DNA of 47,033 bases from Candidatus Aminicenantota bacterium (lineage in GTDB: Bacteria; Acidobacteriota; Aminicenantia; Aminicenantales; UBA8522): positions 1 to 47,033 of the forward strand of contig JAFNEO010000044.1 of assembly GCA_017886205.1 (NCBI GenBank). The letters run 5' to 3'. Both the position numbers and the translations under genes were made by a program. Below, one piece after another: positions 32,808 to 41,885 of this stretch; within the stretch, counting starts at the first letter, position 1; each line of letters begins with the position of its first letter. Under the pieces are notes generated by a model. It ran no database searches. It had not been told where the DNA came from and worked only from the letters and a program-made list of their open reading frames with translations.

Positions 32808-34613
32808 CTAGCGATCAGCTCTCTTCTTCCACTTGTCGTACTTTATGAGCCTCTTAAGCAGAAGATTGTTGTTCTCGGCGGATTCCCATTCGAAAATCTT
32901 GTTGATCTTTGGGACGAGGGCTTGATAATCGGCAGAGACAGGCATGGACACTCTGTCGTATACGGTGAGCAGGGGCTTGATTTCTTGGTAAGTCTTGAAA
33001 GCGAACGCGTCTTGTATCTCCTTCCATTTCTGGACCGCGGCGCCATACATCCCCTCATCCCAACACAGGCGGCCCCAGGCATAGAGGGCCCGATCTCGAG
33101 GCCCTCCGCCCATTTCTATCAACATCTGATAAATCTTGATCTGTTCGTTTCGGTACTCCTGAAGGACGGCTTCTTCGGATGCGATCCCCCGTTCCCCTAT
33201 CTCCCGGACAAACTCTTGGCAGATCTCTTTGATGACCAAGGCTTTGGCCTTTTGGTTGAAGGCTCGCTGGAACCGGCTTTCTCCGGTCAGCACTTTCTTG
33301 GCGATATCATAAGAATCGAAGAGATAGGCGACCGCCCGGCGCTCGAAGTCGTAAAGAGAAGCGAGAATGAGCAGGAACTCAGCGCCCGTTTTCGTCCGGG
33401 GATTTTCCTTCCAGAAAGAAATGAAATATCCTTGAAGCTCCTTGTTGTATAAGAGTTCCTCAAGGAAGTCAAAGGCCGCCGAAAAGGTGTCAGCAAAGAC
33501 AAAGACTGAGTTCAGGTTTTCATAGATAAACTCCCTGGTCAGTGCTGCCAAACCCTCGTCATCTAGCGCGTACTTCAGGAGGTAGGTTTCGACGAAAACC
33601 GCAAGCTGCTGGTCTTCGGGCAATTCCATGAGTCTGTCAAGGGTTTCTTGAACTCGATCATCAGCCATCTTGAGTGGTGGTCTGGATCCTAGCGGGGCCC
33701 GAAGGCTTGGCGCTGGCTTTGTTGTCCTAATGATGTAGAGGGCAAGATCTCCTCTATAAAGCGTGGGCTGAAAAGCGGATTCCGCCTCCCTCTGGAGTGC
33801 CGGGCCGGCCAGGGGCTCTTTACTCAAGCTCGGAAACCCAGAGATCGCATAGAATAGGCTGGCTCCTCTGGCCAAGATTTGATCATAAGGACAGTCCCTG
33901 AAATAGTATTCGGCAGGCACATCCTTTTGGCCACCCTCACTGGTTACAGTGACCATTCCAGCGAGGACAGGGATCCCTTCCTTCTCGTACCGTTCGAGGC
34001 GCCTAAGAAACTTGAGCTGCCTTTCAGATCCTTTATTGATTTTGTAATAAACCGGTCCTGAATTGTCCGAGAACCCGCCTGGCGAATAGAATCGACCTCT
34101 AGTGCTCAGACCCATATCTTTTTGATCTTTGAGGAAGTCGAGTAGGTCGCGGAGCGAGATCTTTGGAATGACAGAAGCGGTCGGGCTGGAATCCTTTAGT
34201 TGGAAATAGCTTTCCATCAGCTTCTTGGCGAGCTCCTTCCTCTCCTCTTCGCTGATGCTCGAGTCAAAGAGCGGTGTCTGGGTCAGAAGCTCAAGAATCT
34301 CGGCCTCATCGGTTTCAGAAATCTGTCTCTGAGGGCTACTCTGGTTTCCCGGTTCGGTCTTCATCTGAGTGAGGGCGCTGAGTATCGGTTTAAGATCAAT
34401 CAACTCGGGTTCTTCGTTGTGGCGATAAAGGGAATAATTGGAGAAGGAAACATACCCGAAAAGAATAACATGCAGAATGAAAGAGATTGTTATGGACAAA
34501 GAGAAAGCCCTCTTCCCGGGCAAAAGCCAATCCTTGATTTTTCCAGCGTCGTGCTTGATTGAATGTGGCTCCTGCTGGTAAATCTCGAAGAGCCCGGAAA
34601 GATTTTGGCTCAT
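32808..34613 (-). CDS. Membrane-anchored protein of unknown function
   Basis: A 601-residue protein I do not recognise. The first ~36 residues are cytoplasmic-looking and basic. One membrane helix follows (about 37-58, FSLSITISFILHVILFGYVSF), and the remaining ~540 residues would then be periplasmic. The helix with its S-I-x-x-S-x-x-x-H pattern recalls the anchor of TonB-type proteins, but no proline-rich spacer or TonB C-terminal domain is seen. The region ~65-125 is acidic, ~170-310 is mixed, and ~330-600 is helix-rich and could be a repeat (HEAT/TPR-like) fold. It lies 39 nt after the ABC permease gene on the same strand and probably works with that exporter; this is inference. Confidence 0.6.
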   Translation of the reverse strand: MSQNLSGLFEIYQQEPHSIKHDAGKIKDWLLPGKRAFSLSITISFILHVILFGYVSFSNYSLYRHNEEPELIDLKPILSALTQMKTEPGNQSSPQRQISETDEAEILELLTQTPLFDSSISEEERKELAKKLMESYFQLKDSSPTASVIPKISLRDLLDFLKDQKDMGLSTRGRFYSPGGFSDNSGPVYYKINKGSERQLKFLRRLERYEKEGIPVLAGMVTVTSEGGQKDVPAEYYFRDCPYDQILARGASLFYAISGFPSLSKEPLAGPALQREAESAFQPTLYRGDLALYIIRTTKPAPSLRAPLGSRPPLKMADDRVQETLDRLMELPEDQQLAVFVETYLLKYALDDEGLAALTREFIYENLNSVFVFADTFSAAFDFLEELLYNKELQGYFISFWKENPRTKTGAEFLLILASLYDFERRAVAYLFDSYDIAKKVLTGESRFQRAFNQKAKALVIKEICQEFVREIGERGIASEEAVLQEYRNEQIKIYQMLIEMGGGPRDRALYAWGRLCWDEGMYGAAVQKWKEIQDAFAFKTYQEIKPLLTVYDRVSMPVSADYQALVPKINKIFEWESAENNNLLLKRLIKYDKWKKRADR

Positions 34614-34652
34614 TCCCCTGCCACCTGATAGACTAATTATACCATATCCGCG

Positions 34653-36392
34653 CTACGGCGGGGATTCCAGACTAATCATGACTGGCTCTGGTTCTTCATG
34701 ATAGACGATGGGCTGGCGGCGGTAGAAATAGAAGTTCTGGTAGAGCCGGGAGGCCAGGAAAAGAACTCCACAGGTGACAAAATAATTGAGGAAATACCGG
34801 GGGTAGGCAAACAGGAAGCGCTCGAGCGAGCTGAGGAAAAAAGCGTAGAGCAGAAAGCCGATAGCATAGGGAAGCCAGTAGACATGGACCTTGGCCTTTC
34901 CCGGAACAAAATTGCACGTGAACGGGACTTTGGGATAGCGCAAGAAAAGGATCTCCATGAGCAAGACCGAGGCGGCAAGTCCGTAAAGACAGTGCATTAG
35001 AGCGGGCCTCCATCCCCAGAGATAGTAGTAGAAGACGAACACCAGAACAAAGAGCGGAAAGAGCGCCTCAAAAAAGACCGCTTTCTTGAGGCCGGCGAAA
35101 TAATGCCTCCGCGGCGTCCGTTCGGTAATCTGAAACACCCAGTTCGCCTCCAAGGAGGCGGGGACGTTGGCGAGCGACCTGATCCCGAGCAGCAGGAAAA
35201 AGGACAGGATAAGGGGAATGGCGAGGAGGGTGCGGTTCGAGACGGTCATATGGCTGCGGAGGAGCTGGGTCGTTGCGAGCATGATCAGGGCGAGGGCCGA
35301 AGAAACCGCCAGGTAGTTGAAGAGCCGCATTTTATGGAGAGTGCTGCGCGATAGTGTCTGCCCGAAGAAATGAAAGACGGCCCGCTGGGTGGGATTTCTC
35401 AGAGCTACGGCATCAAATGCTTTGGAGAGAAGATCCTGTACCTTCCTTAGATTGATTCGTCCCCTCCTGACCTCTAGAGACTTCTTTAGATGGCGGGTAT
35501 AGCTGATCGCGGCCGCCCCGAAAAAGGCCAGAACGCTTGCCAGAACGGCCCCCAGGGCAAAGCGGCTCAGTGTCGCGAAAAAGGGATCCCGGTTGCCCAG
35601 CAGGTACTCATACAGCCCGGCGAACCACATCGGCGGGAACGCGTAGAGAAACCGGTCCTGCGACTCTTTCATCGCGGGAAAGTTGGAGAAGGATTGGGGG
35701 ATGGACACAGATCCCGTCAAGGAGACGATCAGCAGGAAGACGATCGAGGTCAACAGGACAAACCGGATAATGAGCGAAATCCTCTTATACAGCCCGTAGC
35801 TGAGGAGACTCATCAGGAGACCCTGGATGAAGACGCAAAGGAAAAAAAGAAAAATGTTGGCAGCTGACCCGGCGACGAGGTGGGCGGCCATATAGCGCAG
35901 GATGAACAGCGGAGAGCCCGACCGGAAGCGCGTTAGAAAGTATCCGAAGGAGAAGGAAGCCAACGCATGGGCAGCCACGGAGTAGATTCCGATGAACAGG
36001 AAGAACGAGGCGGATTTGGCCAAGAAGAACGTCCGCACCCTGACGGGAAGGGGAATGAGGTTGAGATAATCGCGGCGGTCGGGGAAGATGACGTCCCATT
36101 CGACGACGGTGATGAAACCCAGGAGGAGCATGAAGATCCAGAAGAAATAGCCCTTATCCACCCAGGAGGGCCCTTCCTTCTCGAGGAAGGGGTATTTGAA
36201 AAGGATGGCATTGGCGACTTGCACGCCGAGAATAGCCAGGAAGGCCATGCCCCCGATGACCTTCTCCTTCATCTGGTCCTCGAAGTCAACGATGTCGTTC
36301 TGGAAAAAGCGGTGGAAGAAATGACGGGTGAGGATGGAGAACTGGCCGAACCCGTTTCTCAGCGAGGCGCTAAAACTTTCGGCGGTACCCAT
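34653..36392 (-). CDS. ABC exporter membrane protein (putative)
   Basis: A 579-residue polytopic protein with 12 or more hydrophobic stretches, roughly at 45-65, 85-105, 120-150, 175-215, 275-300, 350-395, 420-460 and 490-560. It has no ATPase motifs. The start of the ABC ATPase gene is on the same strand and its stop is only 10 nt upstream, so the two form a transporter. It does not show a classical ABC-2 signature and looks like a large fused or duplicated permease, with a segment VIFPDRRDYLNLIPLPVR near residue 105 reminiscent of enzymes of the ABC-2 exporter class (DNxRRDYLxLxPLP). The substrate is unknown. Confidence 0.65.
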   Translation of the reverse strand: MGTAESFSASLRNGFGQFSILTRHFFHRFFQNDIVDFEDQMKEKVIGGMAFLAILGVQVANAILFKYPFLEKEGPSWVDKGYFFWIFMLLLGFITVVEWDVIFPDRRDYLNLIPLPVRVRTFFLAKSASFFLFIGIYSVAAHALASFSFGYFLTRFRSGSPLFILRYMAAHLVAGSAANIFLFFLCVFIQGLLMSLLSYGLYKRISLIIRFVLLTSIVFLLIVSLTGSVSIPQSFSNFPAMKESQDRFLYAFPPMWFAGLYEYLLGNRDPFFATLSRFALGAVLASVLAFFGAAAISYTRHLKKSLEVRRGRINLRKVQDLLSKAFDAVALRNPTQRAVFHFFGQTLSRSTLHKMRLFNYLAVSSALALIMLATTQLLRSHMTVSNRTLLAIPLILSFFLLLGIRSLANVPASLEANWVFQITERTPRRHYFAGLKKAVFFEALFPLFVLVFVFYYYLWGWRPALMHCLYGLAASVLLMEILFLRYPKVPFTCNFVPGKAKVHVYWLPYAIGFLLYAFFLSSLERFLFAYPRYFLNYFVTCGVLFLASRLYQNFYFYRRQPIVYHEEPEPVMISLESPP

Positions 36393-36402
36393 TCTGCTTC
36401 CC

Positions 36403-37170
36403 TTAGGACGACTTGATGATCTCGATAACCCGGCGGGCGACCGCTGCGGTGTCCTCCTCGACGACGAGCTGGCTGAAAATCTCCTCGAGCGACGGGACCT
36501 TCATCAAGTGGCGCAGGTTCTCGACCGAGTCATTGGCCACCACCGTGCCCTTGTGGATGATGATCACCCGGGTGCAGAGTTTTTCGGTGACCTCGAGAAC
36601 ATGGGAGGAATAGAGGATCGTCTTCTGTTCCACGGCCAGGTGATGGATGATGTCCTTGACCACCATGGCTGTCGTCACGTCCAGGCCGGAAAGCGGCTCG
36701 TCGAACAGGAGGATGTCGGGATTGTGAAGAAGGGCGGCCGAGATCAGGACTTTCTGCCTCATCCCCTTGGAATATGAGGAGATGGGAGACATCATGTCCT
36801 TATCCAAGTCGAAAAGGCCCATCAAGTTGTCGATCTTCTCCCGCAGACGCGACTCGGGAAGATGGCGGAGCCTCCCGACCATGAGCAGGTACTCCTGGGC
36901 GCTCAGGTGGGGATAGATCTCGGATTGCTCGGGGACGTAGCCGACCCTTGCCTTGTAGGCGGTCATGTCTTTCTTGATGTTCTTGCCGTCGAGTAGAATC
37001 TCCCCATCTGTAGGTTCGAGAAGACCGGCCAGCATCTTGATTGTGGTCGTTTTCCCGGCGCCGTTGGGACCCAGGTAGCCGAGGATCTCGCCCGGCTGGA
37101 CGGCAAAGCTCACATCCTTGACGACCGGGAAAATCGAATATTTCTTGGTGATTCCCCTGAGTTCCAGCAT
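36403..37170 (-). CDS. ABC transporter ATP-binding protein
   Basis: A 255-residue ATPase subunit with complete motifs: Walker A GPNGAGKT (34-41), Q-loop near 82 (PEQSEIYPHLS), signature SKGMRQK (134-140), Walker B ILLFDEP (153-159) with the D-loop SGLD, and the switch His in YSSHVLEV. The YLGPNGAGKTTTIKMLAGLLEPTDGEIL pattern places it in the ABC-2/CcmA-like exporter group. It powers the polytopic partner immediately downstream. The start MLELRGITKKY is typical. Confidence 0.93.
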   Translation of the reverse strand: MLELRGITKKYSIFPVVKDVSFAVQPGEILGYLGPNGAGKTTTIKMLAGLLEPTDGEILLDGKNIKKDMTAYKARVGYVPEQSEIYPHLSAQEYLLMVGRLRHLPESRLREKIDNLMGLFDLDKDMMSPISSYSKGMRQKVLISAALLHNPDILLFDEPLSGLDVTTAMVVKDIIHHLAVEQKTILYSSHVLEVTEKLCTRVIIIHKGTVVANDSVENLRHLMKVPSLEEIFSQLVVEEDTAAVARRVIEIIKSS

Positions 37171-37224
37171 GTCTCGCTCCTGACTATTTTTGGATTGTCG
37201 ATCTGCCGTATACCGACGGAAAAC

Positions 37225-38328
37225 CTACTCCCATGCCGACTTATACACTTTGATGGACCGATAGCCTTCCTCGTCCTCTTCAATGGTATAGAGCCAGCCC
37301 TTTTTCCAGACATAAGACCTTGTGGGAAGAGCGACCCTAGCGATATATCTTCCTTCATTATCGAAGACATCGTGATAGAAGGTTTTTTTGTCCTTGAGTT
37401 TTTCATATGTCCTGACGAAAATCCGGCCTTCGTCATCCAGGACCAAAAAATCATAAGCGTGGTGAGATTTTGGCCAGACGATATTTATTCCGGAAGTTAT
37501 GAGCCCTTCGGTCCTTTCCTTCTTTTCGTCCTCAGTGATCATGACGGGATCATAATCTTTGACGATCTTTCTGAGCGGCTTCCCTTCCCTGCTCCAAATA
37601 TGAATCTCATATTTGGTCGGCAATCCCCAGATGATGATGTCGTCTCTGCCGATTTCGTATGTGAACCTCGGGAAAAAAGGGTCGAAATTGGGATATTTGA
37701 GGAGCGCCACGGAAGAAACAGTAAACTTGGGTTCAAGGGATGGACTCAGCTTTTTGATTTGAGCGACATATTCTTGATCCACAGTGCTGATATCGGCCAC
37801 GATGTCCCCCCGGCTATCCGCGCGGGGACGATTGAAAAATTGCAGCCGTGCCGTCGAGACGTTTCTCAGGAATTGGCCCTGGAGCGTGAAAAAAACAAGT
37901 TGGCGGGCGCTGCTATCCGTTATCATGATCTCTTTCTGCGGCGTGATTCGGATTTCTCTTGGCCCTTGGAGTTCTCCAGGCCCTTGGCCCTTCTTGCCAA
38001 TTGTGCGCAGAAGGACGCCTCGGCTGTCGAAGACGCTGATCTTGGCCTCCTTCCGGTCGAGCGCATAGATCTCACCTCGATCGTCCACGGCGACGTCGAT
38101 GAGGTCGGAAAAAAGAGGCTCAATCCTGCCGATGGCAAAATCTTCTTTGAGAACAAGCTTGGTCTTCGTCCCGGGCAGAGGGGCGGGTGCCTTAGGGTTG
38201 TAGACGACGGTCACGCCGTCTTCGACCCGGATCTTGACATCCTCGCCGAGAGCAGAAAATCCGGGGCAAGCAAGAAAGGCGAGAAAGATTCCCATGCGGG
38301 CACACCGCTGCCCTTTGATCATTTCCAT
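37225..38328 (-). CDS. Secreted 6-bladed beta-propeller protein (paralogue C)
   Basis: About 367 residues. I chose ATG 38328 because GGTGG precedes it by 9 nt; ATG 38322 or 38349 are alternatives. Signal peptide around MGIFLAFLACPGFSALGED. The linker GVTVVYNPKAPAPLPGTK and the blade IYALDRKEAKISVFDSRGVLLRTIGKKGQGPGEL closely match paralogue A, so the two come from one duplication. Further blades carry repeated D-x-G-x-I/L turns up to EDEEGYRSIKVY. It lies between the RND adaptor and the ABC exporter genes. A TATTATAA sequence just before the start could be a -10 box. No enzymatic motif is visible. Confidence 0.82.
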   Translation of the reverse strand: MEMIKGQRCARMGIFLAFLACPGFSALGEDVKIRVEDGVTVVYNPKAPAPLPGTKTKLVLKEDFAIGRIEPLFSDLIDVAVDDRGEIYALDRKEAKISVFDSRGVLLRTIGKKGQGPGELQGPREIRITPQKEIMITDSSARQLVFFTLQGQFLRNVSTARLQFFNRPRADSRGDIVADISTVDQEYVAQIKKLSPSLEPKFTVSSVALLKYPNFDPFFPRFTYEIGRDDIIIWGLPTKYEIHIWSREGKPLRKIVKDYDPVMITEDEKKERTEGLITSGINIVWPKSHHAYDFLVLDDEGRIFVRTYEKLKDKKTFYHDVFDNEGRYIARVALPTRSYVWKKGWLYTIEEDEEGYRSIKVYKSAWE

Positions 38329-38365
38329 CTTATAATACCACCAAGACACACCAATATTCCCCTTC

Positions 38366-38385
38366 TCTCGCCGATAGATGCGAGA
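38366..38385. other. Small hairpin in leader of paralogue C
   Basis: TCTCGC (38366-38371) and GCGAGA (38380-38385) form a 6-bp stem with an 8-nt loop, between the RND adaptor stop (38455) and the paralogue C start. A possible terminator stem without a T-run. Confidence 0.25.
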
Positions 38386-38454
38386 TCGCTACTTTTTCTT
38401 ATTCCCCAAGGCGAGGGCCAGCTGACGACAGGCCCGTTTGAAGGCAGAATGGAT

Positions 38455-39690
38455 CTATTGATTGACTTGGACCCGGGCGTCGTGGGCAAGCGTAAAATGG
38501 CCCTCGACGATGACCATCTCCCCTTCTTTGATCCCGTCGAGAACTTCGGCGTAGTCTTTATTTTCTAGCCCGACCTCGATATAGCGCCACTTGGCCAGGC
38601 CTTCCTCGACGGCGAAGACCAGTTTCCGGCCTCCTCGTACGAGCACGGCTTCCTGGGGGACGAGAAGCCGGTCCTTGTAGATGTCGGCCGCGATCTCGAC
38701 CTCGGCATGCATCCCTGGTTTTATTTCTTCTTGCGGATTCTCGACGGCGATATGCACGGCGCAGGTCCGGTCCTCGGGGTTGATGATCGGGCTGACGGCT
38801 TCCACATGTCCTTTGAAGGTTTTTCCCGGATAAGCGCTGAACCGCAGGGCGGCCTCGTAGCCGACCTTCATTTTTCCTATTTCGCTCTCCAGAACCCTAG
38901 CCTGGACCTTGATTTGGCTGATGTCGACAAGGGTAAAGAGCTCTCGGCCGGCGGAGATATTCTCCTGGGGCGACACCTTGATACCGGAGATAATCCCGGC
39001 AAACGGCGCCCGGATCTTGGTCCTCTCGAGCTCCATCTGGGCGATCTTGGCGTCGATTTCAGCTTGGGTTAAGCCTTTGGCGGCGGCCATTACCTCTTCT
39101 TGCTTGACACCGGATTCGATGAGGAGCGATTCATAGGACCTTTTCGCCTTTTCAAACTCCTCCCTGGAGATCAGCCCCTGCCCAAAAAGAGAGCCGGCCT
39201 TGGAGAAATCCTGCTCGGCCTTCTTGATCCTTTCCACGGCCCCGGCGTCCATTTCCTTGTTCGGCGGAGCAAACTGCTTGTCCAGCAGAAGGTCCGAGAG
39301 GTATTTCAAGCGCAAGGCTTCGGATCGTTCCCATTTCAGCCGGTATTCCTGGTCATCGATCTCGACCAGCACTTCGCCCGCGCGCACATGCTTGCCCTCT
39401 TTCACATTGAGGCTCTTGATCGTGCCCGTCACTTCGGTCGTGAGGGCGATTTTCTTTTCGGTGTAAGCTTCGCCCGGGGACTCCAGCCGCATCACCAGGT
39501 CGCCGCGCTTGACTGGCACGACTTTGACGGGGAGCGCCGATTCTTCGGGTTTGGCGGCCGGTTGGGCCGTTTCTTCCCCCGTTTTGGCGGTTGTGGTTTT
39601 TCCCTTCTTGTTGAAGAAAATAAGATACGCGGCAGCGCCGACGACGATGAGCGCAAGAACGCCGGCCAAAACCTTCTTGGGGAATATCAT
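38455..39690 (-). CDS. RND efflux periplasmic adaptor (membrane fusion protein)
   Basis: A 411-residue HlyD-family protein that links an RND pump to an outer-membrane channel. It has an N-terminal membrane anchor (~8-27) and a low-complexity linker (~30-52). The first lipoyl half follows (TGTIKSLNVKEGKHVRAGEVLVEIDDQEY), then an alpha-hairpin (~115-205), the second lipoyl half (TKIRAPFAGIISGIKVSPQENISAG) and the beta-barrel and membrane-proximal domains up to VIVEGHFTLAHDARV. It starts the minus-strand block that ends with two RND permeases, with five other genes between, which is an unusual split. The next 170 nt hold nothing recognisable; the repeat at 39864-40080 follows. Confidence 0.93.
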   Translation of the reverse strand: MIFPKKVLAGVLALIVVGAAAYLIFFNKKGKTTTAKTGEETAQPAAKPEESALPVKVVPVKRGDLVMRLESPGEAYTEKKIALTTEVTGTIKSLNVKEGKHVRAGEVLVEIDDQEYRLKWERSEALRLKYLSDLLLDKQFAPPNKEMDAGAVERIKKAEQDFSKAGSLFGQGLISREEFEKAKRSYESLLIESGVKQEEVMAAAKGLTQAEIDAKIAQMELERTKIRAPFAGIISGIKVSPQENISAGRELFTLVDISQIKVQARVLESEIGKMKVGYEAALRFSAYPGKTFKGHVEAVSPIINPEDRTCAVHIAVENPQEEIKPGMHAEVEIAADIYKDRLLVPQEAVLVRGGRKLVFAVEEGLAKWRYIEVGLENKDYAEVLDGIKEGEMVIVEGHFTLAHDARVQVNQ

Positions 39691-39863
39691 CGTGTACTTA
39701 CTCCTTCCGCCTCTCCCGCTCGCGCACCCGGGTTCATATTAGTAACGACGCTCGGTGATGTCAAGTTGCGTCGAGCGATTCGGGAATGTCAATGCTCCCG
39801 CTCAGGTTTTTCACGCCGTTCCCGAGACGTTTTTCTCGGCGCTGCGGAACTTCGCCAAGGCTC

Positions 39864-40080
39864 GGGTATGGGATTCGTCAGCCCGCTCGTTTCCCCAGCG
39901 AGGAAACTCGCTTCGCATCCTCCTTCGCTCTTCTCTCCTTTCAGTCGAGAAACCATGCCCGCTCAGTCGTCCACGGACTTCCTCACCCATACCCTTCGCC
40001 TTTATCATAAAAAAACCGCTTTCCCTCGAAAAACGCCTCGGGAAGGCTAAACCTTCGAGGTCGCTTTTCCATTCCCAAAT
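39864..40080 (-). repeat. Structured ~215-bp repeat, copy A
   Basis: On the minus strand: a conserved leader (ATTTGGGAATGGAAAAGCGA...), a terminator-like TTCCC/GGGAA stem and T7 run, then ATGATAA and a 131-nt core (39994 to 39864) closed by a 9-bp stem GGGTATGGG/CCCATACCC. Inside are AGTC/GACT, TTCTC/GAGAA, AGCGAG-TTTC-CTCGCT and the competing GTTTCC/GGAAAC. A near-identical copy lies at 46792-47007 in inverse orientation. It fills most of the 437-bp gap 39691-40127. A small open frame runs through both copies, but I favour RNA. The layout recalls IscB-associated HEARO/omega RNAs, which I could not confirm. Confidence 0.8.
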
Positions 40081-40127
40081 CGCTCGTTGGTCAATTGATA
40101 AGATGATAAGATAGACGGCCCGGCTGG

Positions 40128-41885
40128 CTATTTCTTTTTAATTTTCAACCCGTGGCCGACAGGATAGAGTCCTGGGATCGAGACAGGCAGTCGGCCCTCG
40201 ATTTCGATTTCTCCGCAGACCGCCTTGGCAGCTACTTCCTGGGCCTGAGCGGTATTGCGATAGAGACAGAGATAGCCGTCGACCTCGGGAAAGTGCCTCA
40301 GGAAATAGGGACTGCCGAAAGAAACGACCAGGGTCTTTTTCTTCGCCCAGCTCAGCTCCCTGACGAGGTCGATGTGCCTGGGCAGAAGGTCAACGCTGCC
40401 CTTGCCCGACCTCAGGCTCGAAAACAGGGCGAGCACGACGAGGTCGGCGTCCGCAGATCTGGTTTTGGCCTCCCGGATGAATTCCTGTCCCGTAAAGGCG
40501 TCGGCGTAGAATGCGTGGAGGCCCGGTTTCCGTTTTTGGACTTCCCGGATAAACGTCTGTCCGGCGTAATAGTCGTCGGCGTCGCTGCTCAGGGATAAAA
40601 CGGCGATCTTTTCAGCCGGCATCTCCGGAGAAAGCGGCAGGACATTCCTATCGTTTTTGACGAGGGTCATCGATTTCTCGAATGTCCGGGCGGCCTGCTC
40701 GAGATGCTGTCGCGAAGCGATCTTCTCGGGCAAGAGGCTGATATCGACATACCGGTTCTTCTGCAAGCCGAGCCGCGCCTTGAGCTCCAGGATCCTTCTG
40801 ACCGACTCATGGATCCTTGAGAGCGGGATTGAGCCCTCCTGAACGGCCCGGACCAGGGCCTGGATGACGGCCGGCAGATCAGGAGGGAGAAGGACCATGT
40901 CAACACCTGCCTGGACGGCCTTCAAGGCGGCCTCTTGGGCGCTGAACGCAGTCGTGACCCCGCCCATGGTCATGGCGTCGGTCACTATGAGCCCCTTGAA
41001 GCCCATTTTCTTCCGGAGCAAGTCCGTCAGGATGAGCGGAGACAGGGTCGCCGGAAGTCCGGGTGTCGGATCCAGGGCGGGGACAAAGAGATGAGCAGTC
41101 ATGACCGACTCGACGCCGGCCCGGATGGCCTGGGCGAACGGAAAGAGTTCCACCTGTTCGAGACGGGTGATATCGGCGTTGATCGCCGGCATGAGGTTGT
41201 GTGAGTCCAAGGCGGTATCGCCGTGTCCCGGGAAATGCTTGGCCGTGGCGATCATGCCGTTCTCCTGGCAGCCCCGGATAAAGGCAGCGGCCAGCCGCCC
41301 CACGCTCTCCGGCCTCTCTCCGAGCGAACGCGCGCTGATGACGGGGTTATCGGGGTTGATGTTGACGTCTACGACCGGCGCGTAGGTCATATGGATCCCC
41401 ATGGCTCGCCCCTCGATGGCGGTGATCTTCCCCATCTCGTAGGCCAGTTCCTCGGAATCCGTCGCCCCGAGCGCCATGAGCGGCGGGAAAAGCGTGGTCC
41501 CGTTAATCCGCATGGCGGCGCCCCATTCGAAGTCGGCGGCGATGAGCAGCGGGACCCGGGCCTTTTCCTGAAGAAAATTGGTGAGATGGGCGGTTTCATA
41601 GACTTCGCCCGCGAAAATGATCAGGCCGCCGACTTTTTCTTTGACGACCAGCTCGACGAGCTCCCGGAGGGTCTCGCTGTCGCGGTTGAAGAAGCGGCCG
41701 TTGTACCGCCAGGCGATCATCTGGCCGACCTTTTCCTCAAGAGTCATCTTGGCCAGTGTCTTGTTCACCCACTTGGCCTCGGCCGGGCCGCGTGGGCCGA
41801 GCTCTACCTTGACGACCTCAGGCGCACAGCTCAATTGGAGGATCAGCAAAAACCCCAGGGCTATTGAGTAGAGAAAATTTCTCAT
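40128..41885 (-). CDS. Glycoside hydrolase family 3 lipoprotein (NagZ-like beta-N-acetylhexosaminidase)
   Basis: A 585-residue GH3 enzyme. The signal peptide ends in LQLSC with C20 as the lipidation site, so it is membrane-anchored and outside the cytoplasm, unlike cytoplasmic E. coli NagZ. The (beta/alpha)8 domain has the peptidoglycan-type motif KHFPGHGDTALDSHN (216-230), in which the His/Asp serve as acid/base, and the nucleophile D303 in GLIVTDAMTMGGV. A second domain (~390-585) is the GH3 C-terminal domain. It probably removes N-acetylglucosamine from muropeptides or similar glycans in the periplasm. Its start overlaps the apt stop by 4 nt, an unusual pairing of wall turnover with purine salvage. 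Confidence 0.9.
   Translation of the reverse strand: MRNFLYSIALGFLLILQLSCAPEVVKVELGPRGPAEAKWVNKTLAKMTLEEKVGQMIAWRYNGRFFNRDSETLRELVELVVKEKVGGLIIFAGEVYETAHLTNFLQEKARVPLLIAADFEWGAAMRINGTTLFPPLMALGATDSEELAYEMGKITAIEGRAMGIHMTYAPVVDVNINPDNPVISARSLGERPESVGRLAAAFIRGCQENGMIATAKHFPGHGDTALDSHNLMPAINADITRLEQVELFPFAQAIRAGVESVMTAHLFVPALDPTPGLPATLSPLILTDLLRKKMGFKGLIVTDAMTMGGVTTAFSAQEAALKAVQAGVDMVLLPPDLPAVIQALVRAVQEGSIPLSRIHESVRRILELKARLGLQKNRYVDISLLPEKIASRQHLEQAARTFEKSMTLVKNDRNVLPLSPEMPAEKIAVLSLSSDADDYYAGQTFIREVQKRKPGLHAFYADAFTGQEFIREAKTRSADADLVVLALFSSLRSGKGSVDLLPRHIDLVRELSWAKKKTLVVSFGSPYFLRHFPEVDGYLCLYRNTAQAQEVAAKAVCGEIEIEGRLPVSIPGLYPVGHGLKIKKK

Noticed and set aside
32808..34613. Calling the 601-residue protein a TonB-family transducer
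   Set aside because: Only the anchor helix is reminiscent; no Pro-rich spacer or TonB C-terminal domain is visible.
39811..40008. Small frame of about 65 codons inside repeat copy A (MIKAKGMGEEVRGRL...), mirrored in copy B
   Set aside because: The frame is kept in both copies, but no ribosome site precedes the ATG, the composition is odd (Arg/Glu-rich), and conserved stems explain the conservation better. I did not annotate it as a gene.
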